From Caldilinea sp. CFX5 (GTDB lineage: Bacteria; Chloroflexota; Anaerolineae; Caldilineales; Caldilineaceae), in NCBI GenBank assembly GCA_021405325.1, contig QWII01000064.1, positions 23,534 to 87,533 of the forward strand: 64,000 bases of DNA, written 5' to 3'. This document shows, one piece after another, positions 32,860 through 42,117 of the stretch. Both the position numbers and the translations under genes were made by a program. Position 1 is the stretch's first letter. Each line of letters opens with the position of its first letter. The notes under the pieces are model-generated. The model searched no databases. It had not been told where the DNA came from and saw only the letters and a list, made by a program, of their open reading frames with translations.

Positions 32860-33465
32860 CTACTCATCCTGTTTTTCACCCTCACCATATTCTACCAGTT
32901 GATTGCGGATCTCGACTAACTTGTCAGCCGAAAGCTTGGCCTTGATGATGCGTTTGACTTCGTAGCTCTCTTCCGCTTGCTCGCTCAGGCGGCGCAGAAA
33001 GCCGACGGCCACCACCTGGCTGATCACCCGGTCGATCTTGGCTTCGAGGCGGGTGAGATCGGCGCGCTCCGGGTAGAACTGGCGGATCAGGTCGCGGATC
33101 TGGGCTTTGGTCAGGATCAGGCGATCCAGATCCGGCTCGCGGGCGTCGAAATTTTGCAGTTCCTCACGCAACAGGACGCAAAGCAGGGTGGCATCGTAGG
33201 TCAACCGGGTGCGACGTACAAGGCGGGGCAAGGTCGGCGGGGCTTCTTCCCCTTCCCACTCGTCATCCTGCGTGGGATCGGGCTGGACGAGATAAGCATA
33301 GCCCTCGGCTTCATCAAAGCGCAAGGCCAGTCCAATGGCGGCAAAGTGTTGCCGCACGGCGCTCTGATAGGTGAGCAGCGTTTCCCACTCTTTGTCCTCA
33401 TGATACAGAATATCACTCAGGAGTTTGAGGATGACGGCGGCGTAGGGCAGAATTGGTTGGGTCAT
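32860..33465 (-). CDS. jetB: Wadjet protein JetB (DUF4194, MukE-like)
   Basis: A 201-residue protein of normal length with the DUF4194 pattern: LPYAAVILKLLSDILYHEDKEWETLLTYQSAVRQHFAAIGLALRFDEAEGYAYLVQ, then RLVRRTRLTYDATLLCVLLREELQNFD, and KAQIRDLIRQFYPERAD...LEAKIDRVISQVVAVGFLRRL. Tandem winged helices are expected. It bridges the kleisin-like JetA and the ATPase heads of JetC in the loop-extruding complex. It lies between jetA and the extra ATPase gene, on the same strand. Confidence 0.9.
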   Translation of the reverse strand: MTQPILPYAAVILKLLSDILYHEDKEWETLLTYQSAVRQHFAAIGLALRFDEAEGYAYLVQPDPTQDDEWEGEEAPPTLPRLVRRTRLTYDATLLCVLLREELQNFDAREPDLDRLILTKAQIRDLIRQFYPERADLTRLEAKIDRVISQVVAVGFLRRLSEQAEESYEVKRIIKAKLSADKLVEIRNQLVEYGEGEKQDE

Positions 33466-33704
33466 AAGTCTTTTGAAAAGTTATTTGATACTTGTATCAG
33501 GCTGGAACACTACAGCGGATGAAGGCGGAAACGGATTGATTTGCTCCTGGGCGAAAACTCAGTATCACAGAAATTTTTATTCAATCAATCATTGTTGAAT
33601 TCAAAACTACTCATCAATACCGAAACATCCGTTCCCGCCTTCATCCGCTGTAGTGTTGTCTGCATCCTGACACCTTCGTTTGATACTCACGATATTTTAC
33701 AACA
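33466..33704. other. jetA-jetB gap with palindrome
   Basis: The 239-bp gap is unusual because jetA and jetB commonly abut. It holds arms at 33506-33536 and 33626-33656 that pair at 30 of 31 positions around an AT-rich loop of 89 bases. No gene or transposase is seen. The element may be a MITE or REP-like insertion, and its transcript would fold into a long hairpin within the operon mRNA. Confidence 0.65.
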
Positions 33705-35195
33705 CTACCCCGCGCGAAAAATGATCTGTGGCAAGCTGATTCGACGGCTGCGTTGCTCTATTGATATGCCATTGGATGTGCCGACAGGGACAGCACTTTC
33801 ACCTAATAAGTCCACCGTTTCGCTCACCCCCGGATCAATCGTATGTTGGGCATTCTTGGCCGCAATGGCAACATAAGTCACGACTTCCGCCAACCCTTGC
33901 TGCACCGGAAAAGCGGTCAGCACCTCGGTCAGCGTTACCTGGGGACGTTGGTCGAGCAGGATGTCGATGTTGCGCCGCAGGCGGGTCTCATCCACATAAC
34001 GTTGGTTGAAGAGCGCGGCCCAGTTGGCTTCCGCCAGATCAGCAGCGGCGATGGCAAGGTCGGTGGCGTCAAAAGCGGTTTTGACGGTGGGTCGCCAGAA
34101 TTGCCGCTCCATCGGCAAGTTGACCGCGGGCAGGCCATCGATCTCGGTAAAGTCAGCGCCTTCAGGGAAAGCCTGTTCCAGGCGAATGGCGGCTTGTTTG
34201 ATTTCGGCGATTAGCTCCTGAACCCGTCGCGCTTCGGCCAGCCGTTGTTCATCGAGCAGCTTGCGCAACTGTTCGGCCAGGCGGCGGTTGGAATCGACAA
34301 TCTTGCTGCCGGCGTCGATCAGGCGGCGTTTCAACTGGCGGACGATCTGTTGATCTTCACGGGCGGTGGGCAGATCGAGCAGGGCATAGACCTTATCCAG
34401 CAGGACGCGCAACTCTTCCTGTTTCGAGTGGGAGAGCAGGAATTGCCAGAACGCATAAAAGCTGCGCCCCTGGTCGGACTCCTTGAGGGCAATGTCGGCG
34501 TCCAGCACATAGCCGACAATCTGCCCTTTGCTGACACCGGCTTGGAGTTGTTGTTTCTGCACATCACGGGCGATGGCGCGGAAATTTTCTTCCACTTCGC
34601 GAAAGTCGGCAATCAAGCGGCGCGCCAGATCGTTGGCGTCGAAAAAGCGTTCCTTGAGTTGGGTACTAGACGAGCGTTGCACCTGACCGGTGGCCTGAAT
34701 GGCATCGATTTGCGCCTGGATCGCACTCTTTTGCGCTTCCAGTTGCGCCAGACGGTCGGCGGCGTTGACGGTGCTCATCTCGACAATTTCGCGCAGCAAG
34801 TCGAAGATCCGCAGAAAACGCGATTCTGTCCCGACAAACTCGCTGCGGTGGAGTTCTTGTACCCAGCCCAGCGCTCGTTCGGTGTCAGCGGTCAGTTCAT
34901 AGACCGGATCATCACTGTTCGCTTCGTGGTAGCGGCGGAGAAAGCGATGCTCTTCATCACACCACTGGCGCAGATAGACCGCCGCCGCGCCGGGGTAGCG
35001 TTCCGGGTGATCCAGCCGCAACGCTTCCAAAGATTCGTCCAACGTTTCGGCCAAGGTGCTGTGGGGAATCGTCACGCGCCCGCTCTGCTTAAATTCCCGA
35101 TAGAGAAAGCTGAGGATCAAGGGCGCGTGCGGCGTGCGCAACAGTTTCACACTGACAGCGTTGGCGAGGTCAAAGAGCAGTTGATCGTGATCCAT
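33705..35195 (-). CDS. jetA: Wadjet protein JetA (DUF3375, kleisin/MukF-like)
   Basis: A 496-residue protein. The ATG at 35195 (MDHDQLLFDLANAVSVKLLRTPHAPLILSFLYREFKQSG) gives the usual DUF3375 start; the frame continues six codons upstream. RYPGAAAVYLRQWCDEEHRFLRRYHEANSDDPVYELTADTERALGWVQEL and FVGTESRFLRIFDLLREIVEMST are diagnostic. The C-terminal half is helical and acidic, as in MukF-like subunits. First gene of the operon. A -10-like TACAAT stands only about seven bases before the ATG and no Shine-Dalgarno sequence is visible, so a leaderless mRNA is possible. Confidence 0.9.
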   Translation of the reverse strand: MDHDQLLFDLANAVSVKLLRTPHAPLILSFLYREFKQSGRVTIPHSTLAETLDESLEALRLDHPERYPGAAAVYLRQWCDEEHRFLRRYHEANSDDPVYELTADTERALGWVQELHRSEFVGTESRFLRIFDLLREIVEMSTVNAADRLAQLEAQKSAIQAQIDAIQATGQVQRSSSTQLKERFFDANDLARRLIADFREVEENFRAIARDVQKQQLQAGVSKGQIVGYVLDADIALKESDQGRSFYAFWQFLLSHSKQEELRVLLDKVYALLDLPTAREDQQIVRQLKRRLIDAGSKIVDSNRRLAEQLRKLLDEQRLAEARRVQELIAEIKQAAIRLEQAFPEGADFTEIDGLPAVNLPMERQFWRPTVKTAFDATDLAIAAADLAEANWAALFNQRYVDETRLRRNIDILLDQRPQVTLTEVLTAFPVQQGLAEVVTYVAIAAKNAQHTIDPGVSETVDLLGESAVPVGTSNGISIEQRSRRISLPQIIFRAG

Positions 35196-35282
35196 GACGG
35201 TATTGTAGCACAAGTCACCTGAATCGAGTTCACCGCAAATGATGAAGAAGAGAGAACGCGGGTTCTACGGATTCGAGCGAAG

Positions 35283-35732
35283 TCACTGATGCTTTTGCCA
35301 TTCCTCCCAGGTCACAACGCCGAGTGCCGGTTGGGGCGATTGAGGCAACATGGCGATAAATTCCAGCGAATGCCCATCCGAGTCGCGAAAATAGATGGCA
35401 ATGGCCGGCATCCAGCCGAAGACCATTGGGCGCTTGATGCCATCATCGAAAAAGTTGTGACTCTCCAGCCCACGCGCGTCGAGATAGGCCACGGCGCGCT
35501 CTAGTACATCCGCCACTGTTGACCGAAAGGCAAAGTGTTGGGGCAGAATCTGCTCCGCCGGTTTTTCCCAGAGACCCAGCATCGCTTCGCCCCGGCCACC
35601 GATCCAGTAGAAAGCCGCCCGCCGGCCTTCCTCCTTGATGCCCAGTTCCAGACCGAGTACGTTTTCGTAAAAGGCCATCGCCCGTTCCAGATTGGCGACA
35701 TTGATATGGGTTTCAAAAAGATACACCGTCAT
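35283..35732 (-). CDS. VOC-superfamily (glyoxalase/bleomycin-resistance-like) protein
   Basis: A 149-residue protein starting at MTVYLFETHINVANLERAMAFYENVLGLELG (ATG 35732); the longer frame has no support. Two beta-alpha-beta-beta-beta modules are recognisable, with His9 near the start, a Glu-bearing GEAMLGLWE, and the C-terminal IAIYFRDSDGHSLEFIAMLP containing the metal-binding Glu. These three residue positions fit a metal-dependent VOC enzyme. Substrate unknown. It is divergent from the protoglobin-MoaD gene, and a promoter for that gene lies in the gap. Confidence 0.85.
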   Translation of the reverse strand: MTVYLFETHINVANLERAMAFYENVLGLELGIKEEGRRAAFYWIGGRGEAMLGLWEKPAEQILPQHFAFRSTVADVLERAVAYLDARGLESHNFFDDGIKRPMVFGWMPAIAIYFRDSDGHSLEFIAMLPQSPQPALGVVTWEEWQKHQ

Positions 35733-35774
35733 TGGCAACCCATTACAACCAAGACAACACAAAGTGCTGACAGA

Positions 35775-35803
35775 TTGACAAGCCGCCCGCCCTATGCTAT
35801 GTT
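35775..35803 (+). promoter_or_regulatory. promoter of the protoglobin-MoaD operon
   Basis: A consensus -35 TTGACA (35775-35780), a 17-base spacer and -10 TATGTT (35798-35803) precede the GTG start at 35848 by a 5' leader of about 38 bases. Confidence 0.6.
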
Positions 35804-35847
35804 ACCAATAGTACAATCTGAGCATTTTACAGCAGAGAGGAACTAGC

Positions 35848-36768
35848 GTGGACCCTTTCCGCAAGCTTGACGGCTATCAACAGGGCCGTTGTTGGCGCTT
35901 AACGGGACTAGAGCCGCTGCCGGACGAAGAGTGGCAGCGAATGCTCGCCTTTCTCCAACTGAGCCAGGATGAACGCAGCGCCATGCTGGCGACGGTGGAA
36001 GTGTTGTTTCGCCGGGGTTATGAATTGGTCGTCGGCACCTATGACCTGCTCTTACAGAACCCCGATACGGCAGCGATCCTGGGGTGGGAACAGGGCGCCG
36101 ACCCGGCCCATCTCAGCGAACGGCGGCGGTTTTTTACAATCTGGCTGGCGCGTCTCCTGGCGCTCGATATGAGCAGCGAGTTGGCCTACTACCTCTTTCG
36201 GGCCGGAAAGTACCATGCCGCTCATGGCCCGCGCCGCACCCATGTGCCGCCACTCTATGTCACCGGTTCTATCAGCCTGGTCCATGCCGCTTTTGCCCGT
36301 TTCCTGCATGAGGAAATGCATGGTGATCCGGTTGTACCAGTCGCGCTGGCCGGTTGGAACAAACTGCTGACGGCCCATCTCCACCTGATGCAACTGGGGT
36401 ATCAGGCGGCGTTGGCGGTAGATAGCGGCGACTTTCCGATCCATGTAGCGCTCTTTGGGAAAATGCGCGATCTATTGGGGACACAGGCCCTGACCCTCCA
36501 TCTGCCCACCGGCGCCCAGATGGACCAACCCTTGCGCAAGCTCTTTAACTATTTTCCGGCGGCGCGCGCCACTGTTTTTGATCTGGAATGGCAGGGCGGC
36601 GAACAGGTAGACCACCGGGGGACGCCCTGGTTTACCCCGCAAAAAGTCTATCGCATCAAGCCGATGTGGCGCGTTCTCTTAAATGGCCGTGATATTAGCT
36701 ATCTGGAAGGCGCCGACACCATCATCCATGACCAGGATGAGATCCAAATCTTCCCGCCTGGTCGCTAA
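35848..36768 (+). CDS. protoglobin fused to a MoaD/ThiS-like beta-grasp domain
   Basis: A 306-residue protein. The GTG start at 35848 is set by AGAGAGGAAC seven bases upstream. Residues about 20-195 match the protoglobin fold: an N-terminal pre-helix, FFTIWLARLLALDMSSELAYYLFRAGKYHAAHG with candidate haem-binding His123 or His126, then the usual VPPLYVTGSISLVHAAFARFLHEEM. Residues about 205-306 form a MoaD-like domain: LLGTQALTLHLPTGAQMDQPLRKLFNYFP, then WRVLLNGRDISYLEGADTIIHDQDEIQIFPPGR. It ends PPGR, without the Gly-Gly tail that MoaD needs for adenylation. It precedes a free MoaD by 11 bp, so the haem domain may sense gas or redox for molybdo/tungstopterin metabolism (inference). Confidence 0.75.
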   Translation: MDPFRKLDGYQQGRCWRLTGLEPLPDEEWQRMLAFLQLSQDERSAMLATVEVLFRRGYELVVGTYDLLLQNPDTAAILGWEQGADPAHLSERRRFFTIWLARLLALDMSSELAYYLFRAGKYHAAHGPRRTHVPPLYVTGSISLVHAAFARFLHEEMHGDPVVPVALAGWNKLLTAHLHLMQLGYQAALAVDSGDFPIHVALFGKMRDLLGTQALTLHLPTGAQMDQPLRKLFNYFPAARATVFDLEWQGGEQVDHRGTPWFTPQKVYRIKPMWRVLLNGRDISYLEGADTIIHDQDEIQIFPPGR

Positions 36769-36779
36769 AAGGAGCCCTT

Positions 36780-37051
36780 ATGCAAATTCGCCTCTACGCC
36801 ACGCTTCGTCCCATCGTCGGCAGCGCCACCGTGACTTTGGACACGCAACCCGGCGATACGGTGCGTTCGATGTTGGCCGAGTTGATGACGCGCTGGCCGG
36901 ATCTTAAGCCCCACCTCTTTCGCAAAGAAGAGTTGCATCCCAGCATTCATATCTTTCTCAATGGCCGTGACATCCGCTATCTTGGCGGGCTGGACATGGC
37001 AATTCCTGAGGAGACCGAGATCTGCATCTTCCCGCCGGTCGGAGGCGGTCA

Positions 37052-37055
<4 letters not shown>
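36780..37055 (+). CDS. MoaD/ThiS-family sulfur carrier
   Basis: A 91-residue beta-grasp protein. ATG at 36780 follows AAAGGAG. MQIRLYATLRPIVGSATVTLDTQPGDTVRSMLAELMTRWP and IFLNGRDIRYLGGLDMAIPEETEICIFPPVGGGQ are the archaeal-type MoaD pattern used with tungsten aldehyde oxidoreductases. The C-terminus is GGGQ instead of a bare GG, so the carrier would need trimming or use an internal Gly. Its second half closely resembles the end of the protoglobin fusion. The stop overlaps the start of the next gene (ATGA). The AOR gene that would use the cofactor lies convergent 365 bp away. Confidence 0.85.
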
Positions 37056-37303
<248 letters not shown>

Positions 37304-37334
37304 GGCGCTTTCAAAAAATAAAATATCCCTTGTC

Positions 37335-37389
37335 GTAGGGGCGTCCCGGTCTCACAGAAACCGAGGCGCCCGCAAGGGGACGCCCCTAC
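37335..37389. terminator. hairpin between the convergent MoaD operon and AOR gene
   Basis: GTAGGGGCGTCCC (37335-37347) and GGGACGCCCCTAC (37377-37389) are perfectly complementary over 13 bases. The position between two convergent stops suits a bidirectional terminator, though no T-run follows; it may be a dispersed hairpin. Confidence 0.5.
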
Positions 37390-37419
37390 AGATACTTATT
37401 TCTTTGAATTGCGAACAAC

Positions 37420-39249
<1,830 letters not shown>

Positions 39250-39648
39250 GTTTGTCCTCCTTCTTGAAACACAGATAGCAAATTAATAGGCTAATACCGC
39301 TGACAACGGTGGGTAATGCCGGCATTTTTTGACGCCGTTTCCTGCCACTGTTATGAATCGGTACTGACCGGAATGCAAGCCGATAGTTCTAGCCGAGCCA
39401 GTTATAAAGCCGCCCGAACATCCTTAGCCAGTGATGAAGCAAACTGTAGGTGGAATTTCTAAGTACAATACCAAAAGTTAGCAGTTTTGCCAAACTGGAC
39501 TTACGACCATAAGCAGCGTAGGGCAAGATGTCATTATCAGGATGGCATTATTTCGGCTGATTTGATGCAAGCTTGCAGTTTACCCCATTGCAGTTGCATA
39601 GGATGATGATATAGCAACAATGCGCGCCGCAATGACAGAAAGGATTCC
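39250..39648. other. 399-bp gene-free gap between divergent AOR and metallopeptidase genes
   Basis: This region should hold promoters for both divergent genes. No frame, hairpin repeat or octamer array is convincing here, which is itself unlike most other gaps in the window. No clear sigma-70 promoter pair stood out by eye. Confidence 0.5.
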
Positions 39649-40764
39649 ATGAAGCTCTTTAAATGTCAGCATTGTAATCAGTTGTTGTACTTTGAGAATA
39701 CGCGCTGTGAGCGCTGTGGTCATGCCTTGGGTTATCTCTGGCAAGTGGATCAGGTCAGCGCCTTAATGGCGACCGCTGACGGCAACTGGCAGGCAATGGC
39801 TGATCCGGATCGCCGCTATCGTTCCTGCGCCAATGCCGTTCATGATGTGTGTAACTGGTTAATACCAATGGACACCTCCGATCCGCGCTGTCTGGCCTGC
39901 CGACTAAACAAAACCATCCCTAATCTCAGCGAGCCAACGAATCTGGCGCACTGGCGCAAACTGGAATTTGCCAAACATCGGCTGGTCTATACACTGTTGC
40001 ACTTAGGCTTGCCGGTTGTCAACAAACAGGTTGATCCGACAATGGGGCTGGCCTTTGACTTTTTGGCCCCATCCGGCCCGGAGACACAAGGCAGCGTCAT
40101 CACCGGACATGCCGACGGCTTGATCACCATCAACATTGCCGAAGCCGATGAGGCCGAACGTGAGCGGGTGCGGCTGGCAATGGGTGAACCCTATCGCACC
40201 TTGCTGGGTCATTTCCGGCATGAAGTGGGCCACTATTATTGGCAATGGTTCGCCCGTTCGCAAGAATGGCTGACGGCATTTCGCACCTGCTTTGGTGATG
40301 AACAGCAAGACTATGCGCAAGCGCTGGCAAACCATTATGGCCAGGCTGACAACACCGATTGGACAACCACCTTTGTCAGTCAATATGCCTCGGCCCACCC
40401 GTGGGAGGATTGGGCGGAAACGTGGGCGCATTATCTCCACATGATTGATGCGCTGGAAACTGCCTATGCCTTTGGGCTGCGCGTGCGCCCCAAGATCAAG
40501 AGCGATGAAAATTTAGCCGTCACCGTCGATTTCAATGCTTACAACCAAAGCGACTTTGCCGAGATTGTCGAAGCCTGGTTGCCCTTGACCTACGCCCTCA
40601 ACAGCCTCAATCGGAGCATGGGTCTACTCGATCTCTACCCCTTTGTCCTTTCGCCCGCAGTGATCCAAAAGATGGCCTTTGTTCATCACAGCATTCGCCA
40701 ACACGCAAGCGGCGCGCCCAGTGCAACCGCGCCCAGTGCAATCGCACCCAGTGCAATAAGGTAG
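39649..40764 (+). CDS. putative zinc-binding metallopeptidase with N-terminal zinc ribbon
   Basis: A 371-residue protein; ATG at 39649 follows AGAAAGGATT. The N-terminus MKLFKCQHCNQLLYFENTRCERCGHALGYL is a rubredoxin-like CxxC...CxxC ribbon; CANAVHDVCNWLI and CLACRLNKTIPNL add a second cysteine set. The catalytic HFRHEVGHYYWQ (near residue 190) is a HExxH-like zinc site, with an acidic WEDWAETWAHYLHMIDALETA further on. This is the putative zinc-binding metallo-peptidase family (PF15890 type). The C-terminus ends in short APSA repeats. Substrate unknown. It stands as a single gene. Confidence 0.87.
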   Translation: MKLFKCQHCNQLLYFENTRCERCGHALGYLWQVDQVSALMATADGNWQAMADPDRRYRSCANAVHDVCNWLIPMDTSDPRCLACRLNKTIPNLSEPTNLAHWRKLEFAKHRLVYTLLHLGLPVVNKQVDPTMGLAFDFLAPSGPETQGSVITGHADGLITINIAEADEAERERVRLAMGEPYRTLLGHFRHEVGHYYWQWFARSQEWLTAFRTCFGDEQQDYAQALANHYGQADNTDWTTTFVSQYASAHPWEDWAETWAHYLHMIDALETAYAFGLRVRPKIKSDENLAVTVDFNAYNQSDFAEIVEAWLPLTYALNSLNRSMGLLDLYPFVLSPAVIQKMAFVHHSIRQHASGAPSATAPSAIAPSAIR

Positions 40765-40778
40765 GCAACATTACGCGA

Positions 40779-40806
40779 TTGACAGTTTGTCAATCCTTTG
40801 TATAAT
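40779..40806 (+). promoter_or_regulatory. promoter of the GNAT gene
   Basis: Consensus -35 TTGACA (40779-40784) and consensus -10 TATAAT (40801-40806) with a 16-base spacer, giving a leader of about 48 bases before the ATG at 40861. Confidence 0.7.
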
Positions 40807-40860
40807 GGTGTCTATGATTAATCGAGACGCAAGCTAACGATGAAGAGATGAGCGACGTTT

Positions 40861-41385
40861 ATGACCCGTTTGCAAGCCTATTCCATTCGGCCGGTGCGCC
40901 GGGCCGAGTTGCCCAAACTTCAGCGCATTGAACAGGCCGCCGGTCAACGCTTTGCCGATACCGTCCACGCCTGGATTGCCGGGGATGAGGGCATGGGGCT
41001 AGACACGTTGAAACATTGGTATAAGCATGGCAAAATCTGGGTCGTTGTTACCGAAGACGATGAACCGGTCGGGTTTGCCATCGCGCGCCCGCTGGACGGC
41101 AAGGCGTATCTGCATGAACTGGATATTCATCCGGATCATAGCCGCCGGGGCTTGGGGGCGCGGTTGATTGACACGGTAAGCGACTGGGCGCACGCGAATG
41201 GCTATCCGGCTGTGACCCTCACTACCTGTGTCGATATTCCATGGAATGCGCCCTACTATGCACGGCTCGGCTTCCGTCTGTTGAACGAGGAAGAGTTAGA
41301 GCCGGGGTTGCGCGCTGTACGCACCCACGAGATCGAAGCGGGCTGGGCGCCGGCAGAGCGGGTTTGTATGCTGCGACCGGTCTGA
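40861..41385 (+). CDS. GNAT-family N-acetyltransferase
   Basis: A 174-residue acetyltransferase. The core WVVVTEDDEPVGFAIARPLDGKAYLHELDIHPDHSRRGLGARLIDTVSDWAHANGYPAVTLTTC contains motif A with the acetyl-CoA pyrophosphate loop R-R-G-L-G-A. WNAPYYARLGFRLLNEEEL is the usual motif B. Substrate not predictable; it could acetylate small amines or protein termini. It is led by a strong promoter and is followed 5 bp later by the small regulator gene, so they are probably cotranscribed. Confidence 0.9.
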   Translation: MTRLQAYSIRPVRRAELPKLQRIEQAAGQRFADTVHAWIAGDEGMGLDTLKHWYKHGKIWVVVTEDDEPVGFAIARPLDGKAYLHELDIHPDHSRRGLGARLIDTVSDWAHANGYPAVTLTTCVDIPWNAPYYARLGFRLLNEEELEPGLRAVRTHEIEAGWAPAERVCMLRPV

Positions 41386-41390
41386 TCATA

Positions 41391-41654
41391 ATGATTCAAA
41401 CCATACCATTCATGACACAACAACCGACCTACACCGAAAAACAAGGTCAATATCTGGCCTTTATCTACTACACTAAGATCAACCGTCAACCACCGGCAGA
41501 AGCTGACATCCAACGCTATTTCCAAACAACGCCGCCCACTGTTCATCAAATGAGCCTAAAACTGGAAGAACGTGGTTTTATTACAAGAGCGCCAGGCCAG
41601 GCGCGCTCCATTACCGTTCTACTGCCACCGGAAGAGCTACCACTGCTGAAGTAA
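41391..41654 (+). CDS. small winged-helix (LexA N-domain-like) DNA-binding protein
   Basis: An 87-residue protein from ATG 41391, or 80 residues from ATG 41412 (MTQQPTYTEKQGQYLAFIYYTKIN), which matches the usual length of relatives. The sequence RQPPAEADIQRYFQTTPPTVHQMSLKLEERGFITRAPGQARSITVLLPPEELP is a LexA-type helix-turn-helix with wing but no protease domain. Stand-alone proteins of this sort are common in cyanobacteria and Chloroflexota and are of unknown target. It follows the GNAT gene by 5 bp. Confidence 0.8.
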   Translation: MIQTIPFMTQQPTYTEKQGQYLAFIYYTKINRQPPAEADIQRYFQTTPPTVHQMSLKLEERGFITRAPGQARSITVLLPPEELPLLK

Positions 41655-41707
41655 GCGCCGGCAGACCTACCCATTGCAGCCAGAACCTTTGGAAAGGAGA
41701 CGAGCCT

Positions 41708-42094
41708 ATGCAAATGGTCATGTTTGTTTTGGATAACCCTGATCAACTGGATGACCTCCTGAACGCCTGGCGCGCCGTGGGCATGAGCGGCGTTACCATC
41801 ATTGAAAGCACCGGCTTCCACCGCCATCGCGCCCAACAGCTGGCCGCCCAGCAAGTGCTGCTTCCCGCGACATTGAGCGAACGCATTGACAAAGGTCACT
41901 ATACACTCTTTGCCGTTGTGCCCGATGTCGAGGCGGCGCAAGAATGTCTCTACGCCACCGAAAGTGTGGTGGGCAATTTGGATGCACAAAGCACAGGCGT
42001 TTTTGCCACCTGGGAAACAACGCTGACCAAAGGGGTTCTCAACCACCTCCTCCGCCCGGAGCCAGGGTTGGAAGATGAGGACGTTAATCTTTAG
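41708..42094 (+). CDS. PII-like signalling protein (tentative)
   Basis: A 128-residue protein; ATG at 41708 follows [54 protein letters not shown] resembles the first beta-alpha-beta unit of PII proteins (G..GVTI.E..G). GHYTLFAVVPDVEAAQECLYATESVVGNLDAQSTGVFATWETTLTKG fits the second unit. The uridylylated T-loop Tyr motif and a classic ATP site are not evident, so it belongs at best to the degenerate PII-like group. It lies between the winged-helix gene and the Tat flavoprotein gene on the same strand. Confidence 0.65.
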   Translation: MQMVMFVLDNPDQLDDLLNAWRAVGMSGVTIIESTGFHRHRAQQLAAQQVLLPATLSERIDKGHYTLFAVVPDVEAAQECLYATESVVGNLDAQSTGVFATWETTLTKGVLNHLLRPEPGLEDEDVNL

Positions 42095-42117
42095 CAGAAA
42101 TCAATCGGTATCCATCT

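Noticed and set aside
37335..37389. Possible riboswitch between MoaD operon and AOR
   Set aside because: The stretch lies between two convergent stop codons, so it cannot lead either gene; a terminator or dispersed hairpin fits better.
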